Below, piece by piece: positions 1-8,656 of a stretch of 64,000 nt of DNA. The position numbers and the translations under genes are program-made. Within the stretch, counting starts at the first letter, position 1. Each line of letters begins with the position of its first letter. The notes under the pieces were generated by a model. That model made no database searches. It was not told the origin of the DNA and worked only from the letters and a program-made list of their open reading frames with translations. Source of the stretch: Pyrinomonadaceae bacterium (GTDB taxonomy: Bacteria; Acidobacteriota; Blastocatellia; Pyrinomonadales; Pyrinomonadaceae); the NCBI GenBank assembly GCA_019694395.1, contig JAIBCC010000001.1, positions 186,001 to 250,000 on the forward strand, given 5' to 3'.

Positions 1-1327
1 AGATTTCTTGTCTAAAATCTGCAACGCCGGGTAAAGAGGCACTCAACTGATATTGAACCGAAGTATTGGGCAATGGTAATTTGCGATAAACTCCATTCAA
101 ATAAGCTAAAGCAGTTGGGCTGATTTGGTTAGTTGGAATCGGAGTTCCGGCGGTTAAAACTTGTGAACAAGATTGAACACCTGATGTTGGGATCGGATTG
201 ATACAAACATTGATCGGGAAAACCCCATTTCTTAAACTTGCATCTGGAACAGTAGTGGTTAAGGCTGCCCCATAACGTCTGTCACGACGGAATTCCTGTG
301 AAAAGAAGAAAAATGTTTTATCATATTTACCAAACATTTCATCAGGCTGTCCTTCACCGAATTTTAAGAAATAAACCGGACCGCCCAAAGTCCAGCCATA
401 ATCATAATATTTGAATGGCGGACGTTTTGCTTTTCCTGTTTCCGGATCACGACCAAATTGCGGATTTGTAACCGCATTATTCAAAAAGCTGTTAGCATTA
501 AAGGCTTCATTACGGGTAAACATATAAGCACTTCCGCTAAACTTTTTACCGCCCGAACGGGTTACAACATTGATTTGTCCGCCGCCGCTGCGACCGGCTT
601 CTGCCGGATATAGTGAACGTAAAACACGGAATTCACCAATTGAGTCAACACTTGGATATGCTTGAATGGTCAAATTTGATCCGCGGTCAGTTACGTCCGC
701 ACCATCCACTGTATAAGTATTTTGACTGCTTCGCGCACCGTTAACTGATATCTGAACAGTGTTAGCCTGACCATCTGGATTTGTTGTTCCAACATACACT
801 TGATCTGCCAAATCATTAGAAACACCAGGTGCAAGAGTTGTTAATTGAACGAAATTACGGTTATTAACTGGGATTTCACGAACCTGATCACCATTAATTA
901 GTGTTCCGCTTGAGGCTGATTGTAAATCAACAGCTACCGGATCTGCCTCAACCGTAACAACTTCGGTAATATTTCCGGCTTCGAGAACAATATCAACAGT
1001 TCTTACCTGTCCAAGGTCTAATTTATTTCCGTTTTTGACAATTTTTTTGAAGTTTTTTGCTTCAACAGTGATTTGATAAATACCAACCGGCAGATTGGGC
1101 ACCTTAAACTCACCATCATCGTTAGTGGTTATGGTTCTAACTACTAAATTACCTTTGTCTGCATCCGCAATAGTAATATTTGCCCCAGGAACAACCGCAC
1201 CTGAAGCATCTTTAACAGTTCCCACAATTGACCCTGTGATTTCTTGGGCAACAACAAAATTGTTGAGACTCAAACAAACCAAAATTGCCAACAGAAAAAC
1301 TGCAAAATTTGACGAAATTTTTCTCAT
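1..1327 (-). CDS. TonB-dependent receptor, Oar-like, N-terminal part (runs off the window)
   Basis: Reading the minus strand from the ATG at 1327 gives an open frame to the window edge, about 442 residues. It begins with a signal peptide ending near VVAQE, followed by a carboxypeptidase-regulatory beta-sandwich (GTVKDASGAVVPGA, then a DGEFKVPNLPVGIYQITVEA segment). Next is a plug domain with INNRNF-like, VDGADVTDRGSN and SGGGQINVVTRSGG motifs. This order is typical of Oar/TonB receptors of Acidobacteriota, which import large substrates across the outer membrane. The substrate cannot be read from the sequence. The beta-barrel lies outside the window. It is the same family as the complete receptor at 60514-63687. 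Confidence 0.9.
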   Translation of the reverse strand, partial: MRKISSNFAVFLLAILVCLSLNNFVVAQEITGSIVGTVKDASGAVVPGANITIADADKGNLVVRTITTNDDGEFKVPNLPVGIYQITVEAKNFKKIVKNGNKLDLGQVRTVDIVLEAGNITEVVTVEADPVAVDLQSASSGTLINGDQVREIPVNNRNFVQLTTLAPGVSNDLADQVYVGTTNPDGQANTVQISVNGARSSQNTYTVDGADVTDRGSNLTIQAYPSVDSIGEFRVLRSLYPAEAGRSGGGQINVVTRSGGKKFSGSAYMFTRNEAFNANSFLNNAVTNPQFGRDPETGKAKRPPFKYYDYGWTLGGPVYFLKFGEGQPDEMFGKYDKTFFFFSQEFRRDRRYGAALTTTVPDASLRNGVFPINVCINPIPTSGVQSCSQVLTAGTPIPTNQISPTALAYLNGVYRKLPLPNTSVQYQLSASLPGVADFRQEI

Positions 1328-1523
1328 TTTCTACATTCCTCGCTAGATTATTTCAGAAAATCAAAACCTTTTACCATAAGTTTTATTTAGATTTTTGGAA
1401 ATCTCTTCAAATTTTCGTTATGGTTTTTTTTAAACCAATATCCGCAAAATTACGTTAATTTCAATATTTATGTGGGTTTAACAAAACTTATAGGTTGATT
1501 AAAATTTAAAAAACACAAACCAC

Positions 1524-4061
1524 TTATTTATATAGCAAATATAATGCCCGACGATTTTTGAAAGTGTTAAATTGGTCTGACCAAGATTTTTCAATTTCCT
1601 CCGGAGAGGCGCCTTTTTTGAAAAGTTCAAAGACAGAATTGTTCACCCATAAACGATTGTAATTATCAACCTTCCAATCATTTGGAAACAATGTCCGCAG
1701 AGCCGAAGCAATCTCCAAGCCAACTCGGACGGGTTTAAATTTTTCACGGTCAGTAATGATGATATTAATTCCGCCACAGTCCTGATCCTTGTAAACCGAG
1801 GCGTTTGGTTTGTATTTCGTTGGAACAAAACGCACTCCACCGAGATTTTTTTGATTCAAGAGTAGTGCGAGTTTTTGCCCATCAAGCCAGGGTGCGCCAA
1901 TCACTTCAAACGGTGTATCCGTTCCACGTCCAACCGAAAGATTTGTCATTTCAAGTAAACCAATTCCGGGATAAAGTGTTGCTTCGGTTAGGCTTCTCAT
2001 ATTCGGCGAAGGGTTTATCCAGGTTTGATTGGTTTCATCAAGCCACATTGAACGCGTCCAGTTTTCCATTTTGATAACTGTCAAATCCGCACCGATTTTG
2101 CGTTCGGAATTCATCATTTTAGCAATTTCGCCAACCGTCATTCCGTGACGAACCGGAATTGTATGGGCGGCGATAAAATTCAATTTATCTTCGTCTGCCA
2201 ATCCGCCTTCAACATCAATTCCGTTAATTGGATTCGGACGGTCTAAAACGATAACCTTGATTTTGGCTTTTGCGGCTTCTTCCATCACATTGCGAAGCGT
2301 GGAAATATAGGTATAAAAACGAGTCCCAACATCCTGAATGTCAAAAATGATCGCATCAAGATTTTGTAATTGTTCAGGTTTCGGGCGGCGGGTTTCGCCA
2401 TACAAAGAGTAAATCGGTAGTCCGGTTTTTTCATCAACCGAATCATTAATTTTCTCTTGGTCAAGCTGTCCGCGAATGCCGTGTTCAGGTGAAAAGAGCG
2501 AAATTAATTGGACATTTTGAGCAGCTTTCAAAATGTCAATTGTTTGGGTTCCGGCACGATCTCTTCCAGTGTGATTGGTAACCAATCCAACTTTTAAACC
2601 GCTCAATTCTTTAAAGTTAGACTTTTCCAACACATCAATCCCATTAAGAACTACCGCATTTTGTTTTTGACTTGGGGCTTGAGACTTGAAACTTGAGACC
2701 TGAAACTTAAACTTTTCAATTTGAGGCATTACCGAAGCGTAATAATGAACCTCCGCTTCTCTGATTTTGGTTGGAGTTAAATCGCTTATCGAACTTGCCA
2801 CCAATGAAGCAACTCTTGCACGCAATGGAGTTACATCACCTTTTCCGTCAGGATGCACCCGATTTGAGAGAAAAACCACAAAAGTTTCGCTGGTTGGATC
2901 AATCCAAATTGAAGTTCCCGTAAATCCTGTATGACCAAATGAGCCGAGCGGGAAAAATTCACCGCGATTTGAAGAAAAAGAGGTGTTAATATCGAATCCA
3001 AGTCCGCGAGTATCTCCGATTTCAGAAACCACATTGGGTTTGGTCATCAAAGAAATTGTAGTTGGCGAAAGAACCCGCTGACCATTCAAAATTCCTCCGT
3101 TAAGAATCATTTGGCAATAACGGGAAAGGTCATCGGCTGTCGAAAAAAGTCCGGCGTGTCCAGCCATTCCATTCATCCGAAAAGCTGTTGGATCGTGAAC
3201 TTGACCGCGTAAAATCCGGCTTCCCTGTGCATCTGTTCCTTGAAAAGTTGAACCTAGATAATTTTGTTGTCCTTTGACATTTTCGGTCGGGGCAATTCTA
3301 GATAAACTAACCGCATTGGCTGAATTCCCGCTGCTTTGAACGGCTGAAAGCGGCTCAACCGTTCCAAATCCTGTCGTATCCATTCCAAGCGGAGCAAAAA
3401 CATTTTCGTCAGCGAATTGGGCGATGTCTTTTTTAGAAACCCGCTGAACGATTTCAGCCAAAACGATAAAATTAATATCAGAATAAACAAATTTTGTTCC
3501 GGGTGGATTACGGAGCTTTTCTTTGTAAAGCGCATTCAGCATTCCGCCGCGTCCAACCCATTTTTCACGCAAATCAAAATCAGGAGCAAACCCGCTGAGG
3601 TGAGTCATAAGCTGTTGAATTGTTATGGCTTTAACATCTTTATCCTCAATTTCAGGAATGAATTTTCCGATTGTGTCATTCAAACGAATTTGTCCGCGTT
3701 CCAGCAAAACCATCATACTGGTCGAAGTTGCCACGACTTTCGTGAGACTAGCCAAATCGAAAATTGTATCAACCGTCATTTTTTCAACGGTTGGGACTAA
3801 AGATTTATTACCAAACGCTTTTCGATAAACGATTTTGCCTTTTCGACCAACCAAAACAACTGCACCGGGTAATTTTTTATCCGCAATATCCTGATTGACG
3901 AAACCTTCTATTTGCTTGAGTTTAGCCGAAGACATCCCAACGCTTTCGGGTTGGGAAAGTGGCAAGCCTTGCGCGTGGGCAAAGTAAAAAGTAAAAAGTA
4001 AAAAGGCAAAAGTAAAAACTATTGCCTTAAAATTAAACGTCAATCTCAAATTCAAATTCAT
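1524..4061 (-). CDS. Fusion of AmiE-like serine hydrolase (beta-lactamase fold) and NamZ exo-N-acetylmuramidase (DUF1343)
   Basis: 845 residues with a GAGGG ribosome site. Residues 1-31 are a signal peptide, so the protein is exported. Residues about 35-430 form a class C beta-lactamase/esterase fold with S105-L-T-K108, Y193-S-D and H377-T-G. Residues about 470-845 are DUF1343, with LVTNHTGRDRAG, FSPEHGIRG, FDIQDVGTRFYTYISTL, LDRPNP and NPSPNMRSL. In Bacillus, NamZ (YbbC) removes terminal MurNAc, and AmiE (YbbE), a serine hydrolase of this fold, is a MurNAc-L-Ala amidase. Here the two are joined. The linker (about residues 450-467) and the signal peptide are both made of 7-base tandem repeats. 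Its neighbours, the LysR gene and the divergent murQ operon, support a role in wall recycling. Amidase activity is inference. Confidence 0.88.
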   Translation of the reverse strand: MNLNLRLTFNFKAIVFTFAFLLFTFYFAHAQGLPLSQPESVGMSSAKLKQIEGFVNQDIADKKLPGAVVLVGRKGKIVYRKAFGNKSLVPTVEKMTVDTIFDLASLTKVVATSTSMMVLLERGQIRLNDTIGKFIPEIEDKDVKAITIQQLMTHLSGFAPDFDLREKWVGRGGMLNALYKEKLRNPPGTKFVYSDINFIVLAEIVQRVSKKDIAQFADENVFAPLGMDTTGFGTVEPLSAVQSSGNSANAVSLSRIAPTENVKGQQNYLGSTFQGTDAQGSRILRGQVHDPTAFRMNGMAGHAGLFSTADDLSRYCQMILNGGILNGQRVLSPTTISLMTKPNVVSEIGDTRGLGFDINTSFSSNRGEFFPLGSFGHTGFTGTSIWIDPTSETFVVFLSNRVHPDGKGDVTPLRARVASLVASSISDLTPTKIREAEVHYYASVMPQIEKFKFQVSSFKSQAPSQKQNAVVLNGIDVLEKSNFKELSGLKVGLVTNHTGRDRAGTQTIDILKAAQNVQLISLFSPEHGIRGQLDQEKINDSVDEKTGLPIYSLYGETRRPKPEQLQNLDAIIFDIQDVGTRFYTYISTLRNVMEEAAKAKIKVIVLDRPNPINGIDVEGGLADEDKLNFIAAHTIPVRHGMTVGEIAKMMNSERKIGADLTVIKMENWTRSMWLDETNQTWINPSPNMRSLTEATLYPGIGLLEMTNLSVGRGTDTPFEVIGAPWLDGQKLALLLNQKNLGGVRFVPTKYKPNASVYKDQDCGGINIIITDREKFKPVRVGLEIASALRTLFPNDWKVDNYNRLWVNNSVFELFKKGASPEEIEKSWSDQFNTFKNRRALYLLYK
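2669..2717. repeat. 7-base tandem repeat between the two domains of the NamZ fusion (7 units)
   Basis: Seven 7-base units, consensus RACTTGA (GACTTGG, GGCTTGA, GACTTGA, AACTTGA, GACCTGA and so on), placed exactly at the junction of the serine-hydrolase and DUF1343 domains and encoding a Lys/Ser/Gln-rich linker. Confidence 0.9.
3981..4015. repeat. 7-base tandem repeat inside the signal peptide of the NamZ fusion (5 units)
   Basis: AAAGTAA three times, AAAGGCA, AAAGTAA. Read on the minus strand it encodes part of the hydrophobic, Phe-rich core of the signal peptide. Confidence 0.88.
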
Positions 4062-4074
4062 TTTCCCTCAATCG

Positions 4075-4116
4075 CTTTGTTCTTTGCTTTTCCTTTTTAA
4101 CTTTTTCCTTTTGCCT
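4075..4116. repeat. 7-base tandem repeat across the LysR stop codon (6 units)
   Basis: CTTTGTT, CTTTGCT, TTTCCTT, TTTAACT, TTTTCCT, TTTGCCT. It supplies the last residues and the stop codon of the LysR gene and fills the gap to the NamZ fusion. Confidence 0.85.
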
Positions 4117-5020
4117 TTAGCTCGCGTTCCCGTTCCCTAAAGCTTTCCCGGCAGAGTGCGGCAAATTCGGTGGCAATCGGTGAAAAATATCCCCCGCGTA
4201 ATTTGGCTAAACCTAATTCCCACTTAATTTCCGCGCCTTCGATCATCCACGAGACCAACCGTCCTTCACGAACCTCATTCCGCGCCGTTTTTGCTCCGGC
4301 AATTCCCACACCCATATTATTTTCCACCATTTGATTGATGGCTTCCTGACGCGATAGTTCCATCACAACGTGTGGTTTTACGCCAACTTGAGAAAAGAAA
4401 TCGTCAATTTGACGGCGTGTATTTCCGCCCTGCTCCCCCAAAATTAACTGTTCCGCCGCAAGCGTTGCAACACTGATAACCTTCTGTTTAGCAAGCGGAT
4501 GCGAAGGATGTGCAATCGCGCAGATTTCATCACTGAAAAGTAATTCGGTTTGAATATTCGAGGCTTCGACGGGCAATGAAACAAACGCCACATCAATATC
4601 GCCGTGCATTATTTTTTCGACCAAAGCCGCGCTGGTTCCTGAACTGACCGTAATTTCAGCCTGCGGAAATTTTTCTTTCAATTTTTGCAAGATCGAAGGC
4701 AATTGCATCGTCGCAAACATTGCCGATGCGCTTCCTAACCGCAAACGCCCGTGTTCCGCTCCGGCTATTTCCGCCAGTTCCAACAAAGCTGTATCGTGTT
4801 CGCGCAAAATTTTTCGCGCCCGATCCAGCAATCTTTCCCCGGCTTCGGTCAAAATCACACGTCGAGGGGTGCGAATAAAAAGCGGAACTCCAACCTCATC
4901 TTCAATTTGGCGGATTTGCATTGAAATAGCTGCTTGAGTAACGTGAACCCGTTTTGCCCCGGCAGTAAATGTTTTTGCCTCGGCAATTGCAACAAAAGCT
5001 CGAAGTTGTCTTATTTCCAT
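4097..5020 (-). CDS. LysR-family transcriptional regulator
   Basis: 307 residues. The N-terminal winged helix-turn-helix (MEIRQLRAFVAIAEAKTFT, then VHVTQAAISMQIRQIEDEVG) is followed by a periplasmic-binding-like effector domain from about residue 90. The gene is divergent from the kinase gene that starts the recycling operon (117 bases between start codons) and lies 35 bases upstream of the NamZ fusion on the same strand. That is the classic position of a LysR activator of both units. The effector is unknown; a muropeptide or amino sugar is a guess. The last residues (KAKGKS) and the stop codon are encoded by a 7-base tandem repeat, so this C-terminus is probably a recent addition. Confidence 0.92.
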   Translation of the reverse strand: MEIRQLRAFVAIAEAKTFTAGAKRVHVTQAAISMQIRQIEDEVGVPLFIRTPRRVILTEAGERLLDRARKILREHDTALLELAEIAGAEHGRLRLGSASAMFATMQLPSILQKLKEKFPQAEITVSSGTSAALVEKIMHGDIDVAFVSLPVEASNIQTELLFSDEICAIAHPSHPLAKQKVISVATLAAEQLILGEQGGNTRRQIDDFFSQVGVKPHVVMELSRQEAINQMVENNMGVGIAGAKTARNEVREGRLVSWMIEGAEIKWELGLAKLRGGYFSPIATEFAALCRESFRERERELKAKGKS

Positions 5021-5056
5021 AGCTGCTTATTATGGTTATTTGTTTTGTTTATACCA

Positions 5057-5080
5057 ATTAAGAAATCTTATTGACTTAAT
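5057..5080. promoter_or_regulatory. Candidate operator dyad in the lysR-kinase intergenic region
   Basis: ATTAAG, 12 bases, then CTTAAT forms a perfect 6-base inverted repeat between the divergent LysR and kinase genes. A TTGACT hexamer at 5071-5076 overlaps the right arm and could be a -35 box for the plus-strand operon. The spacing is longer than the usual T-N11-A LysR box, so this is only a candidate. Confidence 0.3.
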
Positions 5081-5137
5081 AAAATCTTTTAGTTTCAATT
5101 ATATGTCAAGTCTCGTTAAAATATAAAATTATTTTTG

Positions 5138-6097
5138 ATGCAACGAAAAAAAAATTCTCATAATTTATATCTTGGAATTGATGGCGGCGGGACAAAAACC
5201 CATTCGGTGATCATCAATGATGATAAAACTATTCTGGGTGAGGGATTTAACGGAGCAGGAAATCCCTTACGAGTAGGCGTGGAGAATGCCATCAAACACA
5301 TATTTTCAGCAATTGAAAAGGCTTGCGATTCAGGAAATCTGAGCAAAGGCGATATTGTTTCGGCTCAATTGGGTTTAGCCGGAGTCCGCCGCGAGGACTT
5401 GCGTTATTTAATTCGTAACCGTTTTCGTGAAATTTTACGAATCCGTAAAGTTGAAGTGACCACCGATGCCGAAATTGCGCTTTATGCGGCTACCGAAGGC
5501 AAAGAAGGACTGGTAATTATTGCCGGAACAGGTTCGGTTTGTATGGGTAAAAACGCCAAAGGCGAAATGGCGGCGGCAGGCGGATGGGGACCCCTCGCAG
5601 GTGACGAAGGCGGCGGCGCAGGTATTGCCAGGCGCGCTTTGCAAACAATTGCAAAATCATCTGACGGACGCGGTAAGCCTACCAAATTAGCTGATTATGC
5701 CGTTGATTACTTTCGTGCCGGTCGTTTAGAAGATTTATCTGTGGCGATCTATGCGCCTCAGGTTGATAACGCCAGAGTTGCCGGTTTTGCTCAATATGTT
5801 TCCCGGGCAGCAGAAGAGGGAGATGAGGTTGCTAATGAACTTTTAACTGAAGCCGGTCGTGAGTTGGGTTTGGCTGCCAGTGCTGTAATTAAAAAACTCA
5901 AAATGCAAAAACGAACTTTTCCGATTGGCAAAGTCGGGAGTGTTTTCAAGTCAGGAGATTTAATTACCAAACCATTAATGAATAAAATTAATGAAATTGC
6001 ACCTAAAGCATTTATGAGCGAAACTCAAAAAACTCCGGCATTTGCGGCAGCTTTGATGGCTTTGAAGAATTTTCAGAAAAACGGAACAAAAGTGTAA
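5138..6097 (+). CDS. murK: BadF/BadG-type sugar kinase, probable MurNAc/GlcNAc kinase (MurK-like)
   Basis: 319 residues from the ATG at 5138 (an in-frame TTG lies one codon upstream). It has the ASKHA fold: phosphate-1 loop GIDGGGTKTH at 13-22, catalytic Asp in TTDAEIAL near 110, IIAGTGSVCMG at 128-137 and GGWGPLAGDEGGG at 148-160. This family includes MurK of Clostridium and Tannerella, which phosphorylates MurNAc and GlcNAc at O-6, and eukaryotic GlcNAc kinase. In an operon with murQ, cytoplasmic phosphorylation of imported MurNAc to MurNAc-6-P is the natural role. It is the first gene of the operon, with no clear Shine-Dalgarno. BadF ATPases of other function share the fold, so the substrate is inferred from context. 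Confidence 0.85.
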   Translation: MQRKKNSHNLYLGIDGGGTKTHSVIINDDKTILGEGFNGAGNPLRVGVENAIKHIFSAIEKACDSGNLSKGDIVSAQLGLAGVRREDLRYLIRNRFREILRIRKVEVTTDAEIALYAATEGKEGLVIIAGTGSVCMGKNAKGEMAAAGGWGPLAGDEGGGAGIARRALQTIAKSSDGRGKPTKLADYAVDYFRAGRLEDLSVAIYAPQVDNARVAGFAQYVSRAAEEGDEVANELLTEAGRELGLAASAVIKKLKMQKRTFPIGKVGSVFKSGDLITKPLMNKINEIAPKAFMSETQKTPAFAAALMALKNFQKNGTKV

Positions 6098-6127
6098 AAT
6101 TATAGTTTCATTGTTGAGGAGGTGACT

Positions 6128-6769
6128 ATGAAACATCTGCTATTAACTTTAACGGCTTTGAGTTTTTTATTGATCGTTAATTTTGAAACATTTTCGCAAT
6201 CAACCAGCAAAAAGAGGTTAGTAAAGTGTTATGAAAAAGGAAAGGTTGTTTATCGAACCAAATGCCGCCCCAAAAAGCACCATTCCCGTTTGAAGCCCGT
6301 TCTCAAAACACAAAAAATCAAAATTGATCGTTACGGCGACCCGAATTCTAAATATGATTTACTTTCAAGTGGAACAGGGAGCGGCGGCGGTCAGGGAACA
6401 GGAAGTGGAAGAGGTCAAGGTAGTGGGAGCGGAATGGGAAATGGAAGCGGAATTAGTAATGAGGAAACAGTCTCTCCCCCATCAACAACTGATAAAAATG
6501 GAGATGCTCCGCTAAAACTTATTTTTAAGCCAAAAGGTGAATATAACGATAAGGCTCGTCAAGATCAGGTTCAGGGAACAGTTAGATTGCGGGTTACATT
6601 TTTGGCAAATGGAACTATCGGAGCAATTTCACCAATTCAAGGATTGCCCGATGGATTGACTGATGCCGCCATTGAAGCAGCTAAAAGAATCAGATTCCAA
6701 CCGGCAATGAAAAATGGAAAACCTTTTACTGTTACCAAAATAGTGGAATATTCATTCACTCTTTATTAA
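6128..6769 (+). CDS. TonB C-terminal domain protein, Gly-rich linker (first of a tandem pair)
   Basis: 213 residues. The start at 6128 is chosen because GGAGG lies seven bases upstream; a GTG at 6122 overlaps that site. A signal peptide or anchor (residues 1-24) is followed by a short basic region with Cys, then a Gly/Ser linker (GSGGGQGTGSGRG type) and a TonB C-terminal domain (about 130-213: VRLRVTFLANGTIG, RFQPAMKNGKPFTV, ending SFTLY). Classical TonB has a Pro-rich spacer and ExbB/ExbD partners; neither is seen here. It may couple muropeptide uptake to an outer-membrane receptor, but the lack of a clear retained membrane anchor leaves open a periplasmic role. The gene lies inside the recycling operon, 30 bases after the kinase. 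Confidence 0.8.
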   Translation: MKHLLLTLTALSFLLIVNFETFSQSTSKKRLVKCYEKGKVVYRTKCRPKKHHSRLKPVLKTQKIKIDRYGDPNSKYDLLSSGTGSGGGQGTGSGRGQGSGSGMGNGSGISNEETVSPPSTTDKNGDAPLKLIFKPKGEYNDKARQDQVQGTVRLRVTFLANGTIGAISPIQGLPDGLTDAAIEAAKRIRFQPAMKNGKPFTVTKIVEYSFTLY

Positions 6770-6783
6770 AAATGGGGAAAACT

Positions 6784-7752
6784 ATGAAAAAATTCTCAAT
6801 AATAATTTACATCTTAATTTGTTCAATTTTTGATTTTGGACAAAATGATTTGCAAACCTCTCCAAATTGGCAGGAATTCTCACCAAAAGGTGAGGAATTT
6901 TCGGTTAATGTTCCACAAAAAATGGTTGAACATATTAACATCCTCAAAAATAGTGAAGGTAAGGAAATATTTACTAACGGAACATATCGAACATATTTTA
7001 ATGGGATTTATTTTTACATTTTCTCTGAAATGGTTAATCCCCAGAGTATAAAAATGTTTCCCACTATTTTGGATTCCTTAAAATCCTTTATAAACGAAAA
7101 TGCTAATGCACCAGAACTAACATCAATCAGTAATTTGAGGGCAATAAAATACGAATTTAAGGATTCAGAAGATTTTTTCCACACTATTCTTTTCTTAAAA
7201 ACAACTAAAAGATTTTATACTTTTCACACAATTAGTGAACAGAAAATTGCTGCTGAAATTGAAAATTTTGTTAAAACAATAAAATTTCAAGAAATCTCAA
7301 ACCAGCCAAAAGAACAAACTTTTGAAGAGCAAATTAAATCAATCGAAACCGCGCCAAACAACAATAACAATTTAAATATTTTACAGAAATTAAGTGATGG
7401 AGAGGGAACTAGGTCAATATTTGAAAATGGGGTTGGTGGAAATCAGTCCTCCCCAGCACAGGTTTCTCAATCTCAACCCTCTTCCGCAACTCCTTTGAAA
7501 ATCACTTCAAAACAAAGCCCCCCTTATACTGATTTAGCAAGAAATTATGAAATTACTGGAACCGTTTTATTACGAGTAACTTTTTTGAGCAGTGGAAGTA
7601 TTGGAACTATCAGTGCTGTTAAAAAACTTCCATTTGGTTTAACTAAAAATGCAATAGAAGCAGCCAATCAGGTAACTTTCGAACCGGCTTCAAAGAATGG
7701 TATTAAATATTCCGTAGTCAAAACTTTACAATTTGTGTTCACACTTTATTAA
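6784..7752 (+). CDS. TonB C-terminal domain protein (second of the pair)
   Basis: 322 residues from the ATG at 6784, 14 bases after the previous gene; an ATG at 6772 would add four residues. A hydrophobic N-terminus (MKKFSIIIYILICSIFDFG) is followed by a region of about 170 residues resembling a stress- or surface-type domain that I do not recognise, an Asn/Ser/Pro-rich linker, and a TonB C-terminal domain (about 245-322: ITGTVLLRVTFLSSGSIG, VTFEPASKNGIKYSVVK, ending VFTLY). The TonB domain is clearly paralogous to that of the upstream gene. The stop is one base from the murQ start, so the two genes are probably translated together. Confidence 0.78.
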   Translation: MKKFSIIIYILICSIFDFGQNDLQTSPNWQEFSPKGEEFSVNVPQKMVEHINILKNSEGKEIFTNGTYRTYFNGIYFYIFSEMVNPQSIKMFPTILDSLKSFINENANAPELTSISNLRAIKYEFKDSEDFFHTILFLKTTKRFYTFHTISEQKIAAEIENFVKTIKFQEISNQPKEQTFEEQIKSIETAPNNNNNLNILQKLSDGEGTRSIFENGVGGNQSSPAQVSQSQPSSATPLKITSKQSPPYTDLARNYEITGTVLLRVTFLSSGSIGTISAVKKLPFGLTKNAIEAANQVTFEPASKNGIKYSVVKTLQFVFTLY

Positions 7753-7753
7753 A

Positions 7754-8647
7754 ATGTTACCTATTACTGAACAAGAAAATCCGAATACCGCAAATATTGA
7801 CCAGGTTTCCACGCTTGAGGCTGTAACTCTGATTAATAACGAAGATAAATTGGTAGCATTAGCGGTTGAAAAAGTTCTCCCCGATGTTGCCTTAGCAATT
7901 GATAAAATCGTTGAAAGGCTGCAAAACGGAGGACGGCTTTTTTATATTGGCACCGGCACCAGCGGGCGTTTGGGTGTTTTGGATGCAAGCGAAATTCCGC
8001 CGACTTACGGAGTTTCTTACGATCTTGTGCAAGGCGTAATTGCAGGCGGATACGATGCACTTTACAAAGCGACGGAAGCCTCGGAAGATAATCGGGAACA
8101 AGGTGCAAAAGATTTGCAAAAACGCGGTTTAACCCGAAAAGATGCAGTCATTGGAATTGCGGCATCAGGCAGAACGCCATATACAATCGGCGCGGTTGAA
8201 TATGCTCGAAATTTGGGCTGTTTTACAGCAGCTTTGACTTGTGTTCCAGATTCCATGCTAACCAAATCCGCTGAACATTCGTTCATCCCAATTGTTGGAC
8301 CCGAACCAATTACAGGCTCGACCCGAATGAAATCAGGAACTTCGCATAAACTGATTTTGAATATGATTTCGACGGTTTGTATGATTCGGCTGGGTTATGT
8401 CAAAGGCAATCGAATGACAAATGTTAAAGCCTCAAATATTAAATTAAAAGAACGTTCTTTGCGGATTTTAATGAACGAAACAGGATTGGATGAAAATACC
8501 GCAAAAGATTTAATGAATAGGGCAAATGAAGACTTAAGGGTTGCATTGGTGATGGTTCGTGCTAAAGTTGAGGCTGAAACAGCTCAAAATGCTTTGTCAA
8601 ACAATGATTTTGTTGTAGAAAAAGCTGTAAAAACTTTAATCGCATAA
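7754..8647 (+). CDS. murQ: N-acetylmuramic acid 6-phosphate etherase
   Basis: 297 residues from the ATG at 7754, directly after the previous stop. MurQ cleaves the lactyl ether of MurNAc-6-P, giving GlcNAc-6-P and D-lactate in the cytoplasm. The SIS sugar-phosphate isomerase domain is plain: FYIGTGTSGRLGVLDASE at 63-80, with Glu80 matching the catalytic acid of the Escherichia coli enzyme, EASED near 108-112, and EPITGSTRMKSGTSHKL in the middle. Length is normal for the family. It is the hallmark gene of MurNAc catabolism and fixes the interpretation of the operon. Confidence 0.95.
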   Translation: MLPITEQENPNTANIDQVSTLEAVTLINNEDKLVALAVEKVLPDVALAIDKIVERLQNGGRLFYIGTGTSGRLGVLDASEIPPTYGVSYDLVQGVIAGGYDALYKATEASEDNREQGAKDLQKRGLTRKDAVIGIAASGRTPYTIGAVEYARNLGCFTAALTCVPDSMLTKSAEHSFIPIVGPEPITGSTRMKSGTSHKLILNMISTVCMIRLGYVKGNRMTNVKASNIKLKERSLRILMNETGLDENTAKDLMNRANEDLRVALVMVRAKVEAETAQNALSNNDFVVEKAVKTLIA

Positions 8648-8656
8648 AACTTACCA

